Shown: positions 37,001 through 49,000 of the stretch, piece after piece
How positions within the stretch are numbered: position 1 is the first letter of the stretch
How the letters are laid out: every line of letters starts with the position of its first letter
Source: Entomortierella parvispora
Lineage: Eukaryota > Mortierellomycota > Mortierellomycetes > Mortierellales > Mortierellaceae
Length of the DNA stretch: 64,000 nt
NCBI GenBank assembly: GCA_963573315.1
Contig: OY752146.1
Span: 186,001-250,000 of the forward strand
Direction of reading: 5' to 3'
Notes under the pieces: generated by a model
Databases searched by the model: none
Told to the model about the DNA's origin: nothing
What the model saw: the letters and a program-made list of their open reading frames with translations, nothing else
Translations under genes and position numbers: made by a program

Positions 37001-40000
37001 GGCTACTAGTTCAATTGCTGCATCACCTCATCGGCGACCACGACGCGGCACAGGAAATGAACATTGAAATCAGGGCTTTTATGGATTGTCTGGACCGATC
37101 TCTAGAAACTCCTCGACCTTTCCGTGAGATCATTGCTCAGTCGCGCTTAAAATCAAGCCCAGAGGCTCATGAGAAATTCTTCAAAGAGATGCTTGAGGAT
37201 GTTGATGAGCCTACGCTGCCTTTTGGGCTGACCGCAGTGTACAGCGGCGGCACGGAGGTTACGGAATCTCACCAGATGTTGCCACAGAGTTTAAACACTC
37301 GCTTACGCAAACAGGCCACAACGCTAGGGGTTAACCTTGCGACGCTGTGCCATGTGGCTTGGGCTCTAGTACTAGCGCGCACCAGTGGGCAGCAACGTGT
37401 CACTTTCGGTACGGTGCTTTTTGGACGGATGCAAGCCGACAGCGATTGCGGAAATACATTGGGGATATCCATTAATACGCTACCATTCCGTTGCGACATT
37501 GACGAGCGCGGCGTCCGAGAATGTGTCCTCGAGACTCATTCTCGTTTAATAGCCCTTCTGGAGCATGAGCACGCATCCTTGCCTCTGGCACAGCAGTGCA
37601 GTAGCATCCCAGCGGGCACTTCTCTGTTTAGTGGACTTTTGAACTACCGCCACACTTCCCTACAGTTAAATGGATCAACTACATCCGACTCAGAGTTCGT
37701 CAGCGTGGAGGAGCAATTCCAGTACCCGGGAGTTGAGTTTTTGAGTGGTCAGGAGCGAACCAACTATCCGTTTGGTTTGTCAGTCGAGGATTTCGATACT
37801 GCCCTCGGTCTGACGGCTCAAGTTATGAGTCCGATTGATCCTGTTCGCGTATGTGCCTATGTGAGGCAGGCAATGGAGAGTCTCGTGGATGCACTTGAAT
37901 CCACAGGTGATGTGCCAGTCCAACAATTGGAAGCGCTGCCAGTACAAGAACGGGAAATGTTGTTGCAGGAGTGGAATGTGACCAAAGGAGACTACCCCAC
38001 CGATCTGTGCCTCCATCAACTCTTTGAGCAGCAGGTTGAGCGAACCCCAGAAGCCATTGCTGTCGTGTACGAGAACCAGGTCTTGACGTATGCCGAGGTG
38101 AACACGCGATCCAATTGCTTAGCGCATCAACTCATTGGCCTTGGTGTCCAACCTGATGTTCTTGTCGCAGTCTGTGTTGAACGGTCTCCAGCAATGATTA
38201 TCGGAATTCTGGCTATTATGAAGGCTGGTGGTGCCTACGTGCCTCTTGATCCGCTCTTTGCAGGCGATCGCTTGCGAGATATTCTCTATGATACTGCACC
38301 GGCCTGCTTGGTGGCTGACAATGTTGGAAGAATTGCGCTAGGCGAGGCGGCAATCTTAGCTTTAACAGTCCTGGATCCAAACTTCATTGAAGATCTCCCC
38401 AAATCCAACCCATCAATCCCGATCCTGAACTCAAGTCATCTGGCATACGTCATTTACACATCTGGAACGACCGGCAAGCCAAAAGGAGTGATGATCGAGC
38501 ACAGTGGAGTCGTCAATCTCATCGAACACCGGCAAAAGTACCTCCAAGTCCAACCTTCCAGTCGAATGTCCCAATTCTTCTCTACCAGTTTTGACCCAAG
38601 CGTGTGTGAGATCTTTGGCACATTGTGCTTTGGTGGAAACCTGCATTTGCTTCAGGAGAGTATCCGTCAGGATCGCTATCAGCTGTGGAACTATCTGGAT
38701 CACCATCACATTACTCACGCCAGTTTCATCCCCAGTATGCTTCAAGACTGTGGGGACTTGTCGCCCCTCAGTACGCTGACGAAGCTTATATTGGGTGGAG
38801 AGTCGCTGACAGCAGCACTTGTTCGGAAAGTTCGCGCAATTGTGCCCAACGGCACGATCATCAACGAGTATGGCCCTACGGAGACAACAGTGGCTGCACT
38901 GACGTGGGAATACTCTGAGTTTGGCTCCAACGACATAGCCCCGATTGGCCGGCCACTTGCGAACAAGCGGGTATATCTTTTAGATACATACGGCAACCCA
39001 GTGCCATTGGGTGCCCTGGGAGAAATCTATATCGGAGGTGTAGGAGTTGCAAGAGGCTACCTAAACAGACCAGAGTTGACGGCTGAGAGATTCATCCCAG
39101 ACCCGTTTTCAAGCGCATTTGATGCTCGGATGTACAGGACTGGCGACATTGGGCGTCACTTGCCAGACGGCAACATAGTGTGTCTGGGTCGGAATGACCA
39201 TCAAGTCAAGATCCGTGGCTTTCGAGTTGAACTTGGTGAGATTGAAGCTCGTCTTTCGGAGCATCCATTGGTGTCGGAGGCTGCGGTGATTGTCTTGGGT
39301 GAAGGCAATGACAAGCGACTTGTTGCCTATGTGATTGCTAATATGGGTCGTCAGGATGCCCAAGGTATGGACCAAGTTATATGAAAGGTATAGTCTATAA
39401 CGGTTCAAGGGAACGTTTACTGAATGACTACTGCTCTCTACCTTCTTAGCATCAGGCGAGAGTCAGCTGTCACTGACACTCCGATCGTATCTGGTGAGAC
39501 AATTGCCAGATTACATGGTCCCAGTCGCGATTGTGAGAGTGGACGCATTTCCACTGACTCCTAATGGCAAGTTGGACCGGCCGGCGCTTCCTGCGCCAGG
39601 TGATGATGACTTTGCTCGTCAAAACTACGAGGCGCCACAGGGAGAAATTGAGAATGCATTGGCGTCAATATGGGCGGAGCTATTGAATCTGGGGCGTGTG
39701 AGCCGAAATGATAGCTTCTTTGCTCTAGGAGGTCACTCTCTTCTGGCTGTACGGATGATCTCGCGCCTCCATAGTCTTGGCCACTCAGTCTCTGTTAGAG
39801 CTCTGTTTGATACACCGACACTATCTGTGCTTGCTCAATCAATTGGTCAGAATCGTGATGTTGTGACCCCTCCAAACCTGATCACTCCTGATGTTACCCA
39901 CATCTCACCAGAGATGCTGCCGTTAATCGACCTTACCCAGCCTGAGATCGATCATATTGTTCATTGTGTACCAGGGGGTGTGGCCAATATCCAGGACATC

Positions 40001-43000
40001 TATGCATTGTCGCCATTACAGGACGGCATCTTGTTTCACCATCTGCTGGCGAAGATTCGAGACCCTTACTTGCTCTTCACCTCCGTGGCTTTTGACTGCA
40101 GAGAATCTCTAGACGGGTACCTGGCTGCCATGCAGCAGCTGGTGAATCGCCATGACATTCTACGCACGGCCTTCGTGTGGGAGAATCTATCGACCCCGGC
40201 TCAGGTCGTCTGGCGCAATGCTCTATTGTCGATTACAGAACTCAAGTTGGATCCAGTGGACGGGCCAATTAGTGAGCAGCTCAAGAGCATGTTTGGTCCT
40301 GTTCATCATCGCATAGATCTTTCTCAGCCTCCATTGGTTCGCTTTGTGATTGCGCAAGAGAGCGACGATCGCTGGATCCTAGTTGAATTGCTACATCATC
40401 TCATCGGCGATCATTCAACACTGGAGGCAATGGAAGCTGAGATCAAAGAATTCTCAGAGGGACGGGGAGATACTTTGCCCCTTGCATATCCGTACCGCAA
40501 TCTTATCGCTCAGGTGCGCTTGGGAACGAGCGAGGAAACTCACGAGAAGTTTTTCAAGAACTTGTTGCACGACATCGACACGCCTACACTACCGTTTGGA
40601 CTGGCCGATGTTCTTCAGGATGGAACCGAGGTCACAGAGCTGCACACAATGCTACCCCAGGAATTGAACAACCGACTCCGGCCACAAGCTAGTAGGCTTG
40701 GTGTCAGTCTTGCGAGCCTGTGTCACGTTGCATGGGGCCAGGTGATTGCCCGCACGAGCGGTCAGCAGCGTGTAGTATTTGGCACTGTACTCTTTGGACG
40801 GATGCAGGGATTTATTGGCTCCAACCAGGCTCTGGGACTTTTCATTAACACGCTGCCTCTTCGTGTGGATATTAACAAGAGCAGTGTTGAGTCAACAGTC
40901 CGAGCAACCCACACACAGCTGGCGGCTCTACTTGAACATGAGCATGCCTCATTAGCGCTTGCACAACGCTGCAGTAGTGTTCCATCTGGAATACCTCTGT
41001 TCAGCTCATTGATGAACTACCGCCACAACATGGCACCAACTAATGCTGGCGATGACGCATCTGGAAAAACATCTCTTGAAAGCCATGAGCGCAACAACTA
41101 TCCGATCGTCATGTCAGTAGAAGACTATGGTACCGCCCTTGGGGTAACCGCTAAAGTTGCACGGCCATTGGATTCTGCTCGCATCTGTGGCTACATGCGG
41201 GAGGCACTGGTGAGCTTGGCAGATGCGCTGGAGAGCAACCCTGGAATGCCAGTATCACATTTGGAGGTCTTACCAGCGGATGAACGCAAGATGTTGTTAC
41301 AGGAGTGGAATGCGACCCATGAGGACTATCCTGACGATCTCTGCCTTCATCAACTATTTGAGCAGCAGGGTGAGCGAACCCCAGACGCCATTGCTATTGT
41401 GCACGATGACCAGGTCTTGACGTATGCCGAGGTGAACATGCGGGCCAATTGCCTAGCTCATAAGCTAATTAACCTTGGTGTCCAGCCTGATATCCTTGTC
41501 GCAATCTGTGTTGAGCGGTTTCCAGCAATGATTATCGGAATTCTGGCTATTATGAAGGCTGGCGGTGCCTACGTGCCTCTTGATCCGTTCTATGCAAGCG
41601 ATCGCTTGAAAGATATCATCAGCGACGCGGCGCCGACCATTCTGATTGTGGACCAAGCTGGTAGGAACGCACTAAAATGTCCATTCCCAAGTCCGTGACT
41701 GTGATCGACCCAAATGAGCCCAATCAAGCGCCCACCAGTAATCCAAATGTTGCTCAGTTGACTTCTCGTCATCTCGCCTATGTCATCTACACGTCTGGAT
41801 CCACAGGAAAGCCCAAAGGGGTCATGCTAGAGCACCAAGGCGCTGTCAACCTTGTCTACAAGCGTCCAGAGCGCTTTGAAATCCACACTCACAGTCGAGT
41901 TTTGCAAAACACATCATTGAGTTTCGACCACAGTGTTTCCGAAATATTCTCGACCCTGCGTTGCGGTGCCAGTCTTTATTTGGTTCAGGATGACATTCGA
42001 ATCGATAGACCTCGTCTCTGGGAGTTTTTGAAACAGAATGCCATCACCCACATTAGTTTCACCCCCACACTACTCCAGGACTGTAAGGATTTGATGACAT
42101 TGGAGGCTCTACGAACATTCATTGTTATGGGAGAGGCGATGCCATCTCATCTTCCAATGCTTTTAAAATCCGCGGCGCCCAATAGTATCGTTCTAAATTC
42201 ATATGGACCTACGGAGACATCTGTTTCTACGACTCTATGGAAGTGGCACTCAGACTTTAGCGGAGATATGATACCAATTGGTAGACCCCTTCCTAACAAG
42301 ACCATCTACCTGCTGGACGCTCATGGAAGTCTAGTGCCAATGGGAGCCATTGGAGAGATGTACATTGGCGGAATTGGAGTGGCTCGAGGATACCTGAACA
42401 GGCCGGAATTGACAGCCGAGAAATTCGTCCCAGACCCGTTTTCCAGCGCGCCTGATGCTAGAATGTACCGGACCGGGGACATGGCGCGGTATCTTCCTGA
42501 TGGCAATCTTGTTCATATGGGCCGCAATGACAATCAAGTCAAGATCCGTGGTTTTCGAATTGAACTTGGTGAAATTGAAGCACGTCTTTCGGAGCATCCG
42601 CTAGTGTCCGAGGCTGTGGTGATTATTCTGGGTGAAGGCAACGACAAGCGGCTTGTTGCTTACGTAATAGCTAATATGGATTATCAGGTTACCGGAGGTA
42701 TTTATCAAGCTGCACGACATGGATAACCAAGGAGGAATCGATGGAGCATTGAACATTTACTAAATAGCCGTATCCATATAATTTACATTCTTAGCATGCG
42801 GTGAGACTCCGCTGTCTCTGACACTCCGGACGCATCTAATGGGGCGGTTGCCAGATTACATGGTCCCGGCCGCGTTTGTGAGAATGGACGCCTTTCCTTT
42901 GACTCCTAATGGCAAGTTGGACCGGCGCGCGCTTCCTGAACCTAGCGATGATGACTTTGCTCGTCAAAACTACGAGGCGCCACAGGGAGAAATTGAGAAT

Positions 43001-46000
43001 GCACTGGCGTCAACATGGGCAGAGCTATTGAATCTGCGGGGCGTGTCAGCCGAAATGATAGCTTCTTTGCTCTAGGAGGTCACTCTCTTCTGGCTGTACG
43101 GATGATCTCGCGCCTGCATAGTCTTGGCCATTCCGTCTCAGTTCGGGCTCTGTTTGATACACCGACGCTGTCTGTGCTTGCTCAATCAATTGGTCAGAAT
43201 TGTGATGTTGTGACTCCTCCAAACCTGATCACTCCTGGTGTTACCCACATCTCACCAGAGATGCTGCCGTTAATCGACCTTACCCAGCCTGAGATCAATC
43301 GAGTAGTTCAACGCGTACCAGGGGGTGTGGCCAATATCCAGGACATCTACGCACTGTCACCTGCACAAGATGGCACGTTATTCCACCATCTACTGCAAAG
43401 GAGTGGAGACCCGTACCTGATTTATACCTCTATGGCTTATGACAACAGAGAGTCGCTAGACCGGTATCTGGCTGTCATGCAGCAAGTAGTGAATCGCCAT
43501 GACATTCTACGCACGGCCTTCGTATGGGAAAATCTCTCCACCCCGGTGCAGGTCGTCTGGCGCGATGCCCCGCTGTCGATTACAGAACTCAAGTTGAATC
43601 CAGTGGACGGGCCAATTAGTGAGCAGCTCAAGAGCATGTTTGGTCCTGTTCATCATCGCATAGATCTTTCTCAGCCTCCATTGGTTCGCTATGTGATTGC
43701 GCAAGAGAGCGACGATCGCTGGATTCTAGTTGAGCTGTATCATCACATGGTTGGTGACCACACGACATTTGATATAATCGATGATGAAGTCCAGGCGTTT
43801 TCAGAAGGACGGGGAGATACTTTGCCCCCAGCATATCCGTACCGTAATCTTATCGCTCAGGTGCGCTTGGGAACGAGCGAGGAAGCTCACGAGAAATTTT
43901 TCAAGAACTTGTTGCACGACATCGACACGCCTACACTACCGTTTGGACTGGCCGATGTTCTTCAGGATGGAGCCGAGGTCACAGAGCTACACATGATGCT
44001 ACCCCAGGAATTGAACAACCGACTCCGGCCGCAAGCTAGTAGGCTTGGTGTCAGTCTTGCCAGTCTGTGTCACGTTGCATGGGGTCAGGTGATTGCCCGC
44101 ACGAGCGGTCAGCAGCGCGTAGTATTTGGCACTGTACTCTTTGGACGCATGCAGGGATCCACTAGTTCCAATCAAGCTCTGGGGCTTTATGTTAACACAC
44201 TTCCTATTCGTATGGATCTTAACAAGAGCAGTGTTGAGTCAACAGTCCGAGCAACCCACACACAGCTGGCGACTCTACTTGAACATGAGCATGCCTCGTT
44301 AGCGCTTGTGCAACGCTGCAGTAGTGTCCCATCTGGAATGCCTCTGTTCAGCTCATTGTTGAATTACCGCCACAATACGACACTAAGGGACGATATCAAA
44401 AACAAATCTGGATTTGAGATTATTGAAGTTCATGATCACAACAACTATCCATTCATGATGGCAGTGGAAGACTATGGCACCGCACTAGGAATAACGTCTC
44501 AAATAGTACGGCCATTGGATTCTGCTCGCATCTGTGGCTACATGCGGGAGGCACTGGTGAGCTTGGCAGATGCGCTTGAGAGCAACCCTGGAATGCCAGT
44601 ATCACATTTGGAGGTCTTACCAACGGATGAACGCAAGATGTTGTTACAGGAGTGGAATGCGACCCGTGAGGACTATCCTGACGATCTCTGCCTCCATCAA
44701 CTATTTGAGCAGCAGGTTGAGCGAACCCCAGACGCCATTGCTATTGTGCACGATGACAAATCCCAGACATATACCGAGGTGAACATGCGGGCTAATTGCC
44801 TAGCTCATCGACTCGTTGATCTTGGTGTCCAACCTGATGTCCTTGTCGCGATCTGTGTTGAACGGTCTCCAGCAATGATTATCGGAATTCTGGCTATTAT
44901 GAAGGCTGGCGGTGCCTACGTGCCTCTTGATCCGTTCTATGCAAGCGATCGCTTGAAAGATATCATCAGCGACGCGGCGCCGACCATTCTGATTGTGGAC
45001 CAAGCTGGTAGGAACGCACTAAAAATGTCCATTCCCAAGTCCGTGACTGTGCTCGACCCAAATGAGGCCAGTCAAGCACACACCAGTAATCCAAATGTTG
45101 CTCAGTTGACTTCTTGTCATCTTGCATATGTCATCTACACGTCTGGATCCACAGGAAAGCCCAAAGGAGTCATGATGGAGCACCAGGGTGCTGTTAATCT
45201 TGTCCATACACGTTCAGAGCGCTTGGGAATCCATATCCACAGCCGAGTTTTGCAGGGCACATCCCTGAGTTTCGATGTCAGCGTCTCCGAGATATTCTCG
45301 ACCCTGCGTTGCGGCGCCAGTCTTTATTTGGTTCAGGATGAAATTCGACTCGACAGACCTCGGCTATTGCAGTTTTTGGTGCGAAATGCAATCACTCACG
45401 TTAGTTGCACTCCCTCACTGCTCCAGGACTTCAAAGATTTGGTAACGTTGGAGACAGTGCGGGCATTCATTGTTGCGGGAGAGATGATGCCGCCTCACCT
45501 TCCCGGTCTACTTAAAGCCATGGCACCCAACAGTATCGTTATAAACGCCTATGGACCGACCGAAACAATTGACGCAACTGAGTGGAAGTGGCACTCAGAC
45601 TTCCATGGAGATATGGTACCAATTGGCAGACCCCTTCCTAACAAGAGGGTATATCTTCTGGATGCACACGGCAACCCAGTGCCATTGGGTGCCCTCGGAG
45701 AAATCTACATCGGAGGTGTAGGAGTTGCAAGAGGTTACCTAAACAGACCAGAGTTGACGGCCGAGAAATTCATCCCGGACCCTTTTTCGAGCGTACCTGA
45801 TGCTCGGATGTACAGGACTGGGGACATTGGGCGCCACTTGTGTGACGGCAACATTGTGTGCCTGGGTCGGAATGACCATCAAGTCAAGATCCGTGGCTTT
45901 CGAATCGAACTTGGCGAAATTGAGGCTCGTCTTTCGGAGCATCCATTGGTGTCGGAGGCTGCGGTGATTGTCTTGGGTGAAGGCAACGATAAGCGACTTG

Positions 46001-49000
46001 TTGCCTACGTGATTGCTAATATGGGTAGTCAGGATGCCCAAGGTGTGGACCAAGTTACATGAAAGGGATATTGTACAACGGTATGAGGCAACGTTTACTG
46101 AATGACTACATCTCTATACCTTCTTAGGAACCGGTGGGAGCCAGCTCCCTCTGACACTTCGGTCACATCTGGTGGGGTTGTTGCCAGATTACATGATCCC
46201 AGCCGCGATTGTGAGAGTGGACGCATTTCCACTGACTCCTAATGGCAAGTTGGACCGGCGGGCGCTTCCTGCGCCAGGCGATGATGACTTTGCACATCAG
46301 AACTATGAAGAGCCACAGGGGGAGGTAGAAATTGCCCTGGCTGCTATCTGGTCAGAGTTACTCAGAGTCGAGCGCGTGAGTCGGCATGATGGATTTTTTG
46401 ACCTTGGAGGCCACTCGTTACTTGCTGTGCGCTTGATGAACCGAGTGGCCACTCTTGGAGCTCAAATTCCTTTATCGTCATTGTTTGCTTCACCCAGTCT
46501 CTCCGCTTTTGCTGCAATCGTCAAAGAGCAAATACTGAAGAAAGACACTGTGCTCCCTGATATAACACCAATTTCCCGCAAGGATATGATGCCTCTCTCG
46601 TTTGCACAACAGCGTCTATGGTTCCTTGCTCAGCTCGAAGGAGTGAGCGATACCTATCATATACCATTAAGTGTTCGCTTGAGGGGAATACTGGACCAGT
46701 CAGCATGGAGGCAATCAATGAACGATTTGTATTCACGCCACGAGGCATTGCGCTCTGTTTTCGTCAACCTCAATGGACAGCCTAAAGTGCGCTTATTACC
46801 GTGTGGAGGTAGTGTACTGAAGTTGGCAGTGGCACTATTGAAAATGAACGGTATTATGTCTTTTATTGACAACTACTTGTATTCTTCCCTTTAGCAATGC
46901 CCTTGCGGTCCATCGACCTGCGAGGCACGGACCACCCGGATATTGAACTGGGACAATTGTGTATCGACGAGGCGCGCACATCGTTCGACTTGGTGCAAGG
47001 ACCTCTTGTTCGTGCAATGTTGATACAACTCGCCGATGATGATCATGTCCTTCTGATTACGCAGCATCACATTGTCTCCGATGGATGGTCCGTAGCCATC
47101 ATGCAGCGTGAATTAAGCGTACTTTACACTAACTACAGCAATGGCGAGTATGCCTCCTTACCACCACTCACAGTTCAGTACCCAGACTACGCAGCATGGC
47201 AACGACAATGGCTCTCTATCGATCGACTCAAAGAACAAGGCGACTACTGGCGCTCCACACTGTCAGACGTTCCAATGCTTCTTGATCTGCCGACCGACAG
47301 ACCCCGTCCTCCTCAGCAGTCCTTCAAGGGATCTCAAGTACAAATTGTCATCGGCCCAGAGATTACTGACGCTCTCAAGCGACTTTGTCGCCAGCACGGA
47401 GTGACATTGTTCATGACCATTTTGACGGCATGGGCTGTAGTCCTATCCAGGTTGTCAGGCCAGGATGATGTTGTTATTGGAACTCCGAGTGCCAATCGCA
47501 GCCGTCAAGAAATCGAGTCTTTGATCGGATTCTTCGTGAACACTCTCGCGTTACGCATTGATCTGACAGGCGAACCGAGCATGCTAGACCTTTTGGAGCG
47601 TGTCCGACGAGGCACTTTAGCCGCATACGCTAACCAGGACTTACCGTTCGAGCAGGTTGTTGAGATCGTGCAGCCTCCGCGCAGGATGGATCGGACCCCG
47701 TTGTTCCAAGTTATGTTTGCATGGCAGAACAACGAGCTCGGCAAATGGGATCTGCCAGGATTACAGGTGACAGATCACGATCTGGACCATGAGGTCGCAA
47801 AGTTTGACTTGACACTCAATCTATGGGAGTCGGATGGCGGGATAGCTGGAAGCTTGGGATACGCGTTGTCGCTCTTCGATCGGTCGACAATTGAGAGGCA
47901 CATTGGCTACCTAGTTACAGTTCTTGAGCAGATGGCATCCAACTCAGAAATGTCCATGGCAGCTGTCGACATGGTATCTGCAGATGAACGCACACTTCTA
48001 CTTGAGGCATGGAATGATACTCTTGCGGACTATCCCACCGATCTCTGCCTTCATCAACTATTTGAGCAGCAGGTTGAGCGAACCCCAGAAGCCGTTGCTA
48101 TTGTGTACGATGACAAATCCCAGACATATGCCGAGGTGAACATGCGGGCCAATTGCCTAGCTCATCGACTCGTTGATCTTGGTGTCCAACCTGATGTCCT
48201 TGTCGCGATCTGTGTTGAACGATCTCCAGCAATGATTATCGGAATTCTGGCTATTATGAAGGCTGGCGGTGCCTACGTGCCTCTTGATCCGTTCTATGCA
48301 AGCGATCGCCTGAAAGATATCATCAGCGACGCGGCGCCGACCATTCTGATTGCGGACCAAGCCGGTAGGAGCGCGCTAAAAATGTCCATTCCTAAGTCCG
48401 CGACTGTGATAGACCCATTTGGGCCCAATCAAACACCCACCAACAACCCAAATGTTGCTCAGTTGACTTCTCGTCATCTTGCCTATGTCATCTACACGTC
48501 TGGATCCACAGGAAAGCCAAAAGGGGTCATGCTAGAGCACCAAGGCGCTGTCAATCTTGTCTACAAGCGTCCAGAGCGCTTTGAAATCCACACTCACAGC
48601 CGAGTTTTGCAGAACACATCATTGAGTTTCGACCACAGTGTTTCCGAAATATTCTCGACCCTGCGTTGCGGTGCCAGTCTTTTCTTGGTTCAGGATGACA
48701 TTCGAATCGATAGACATCGTCTGTGGGAGTTTTTGGCGCGGAATGCCATCACCCACATTAGTTTCACCCCCACACTACTCCAGGACTGTAAGGATTTGAT
48801 GACATTGGAGGCTCTACGAACATTCATTGTTATGGGAGAGGCGATGCCATCTCATCTTCCAATGCTTTTAAAATCCGCGGCGCCCAATAGTATCGTTCTA
48901 AATTCATATGGACCTACGGAGACATCTGTTTCTACGACTCTATGGAAGTGGCACTCAGACTTTAGCGGAGATATGATACCAATTGGTAGACCCCTTCCTA

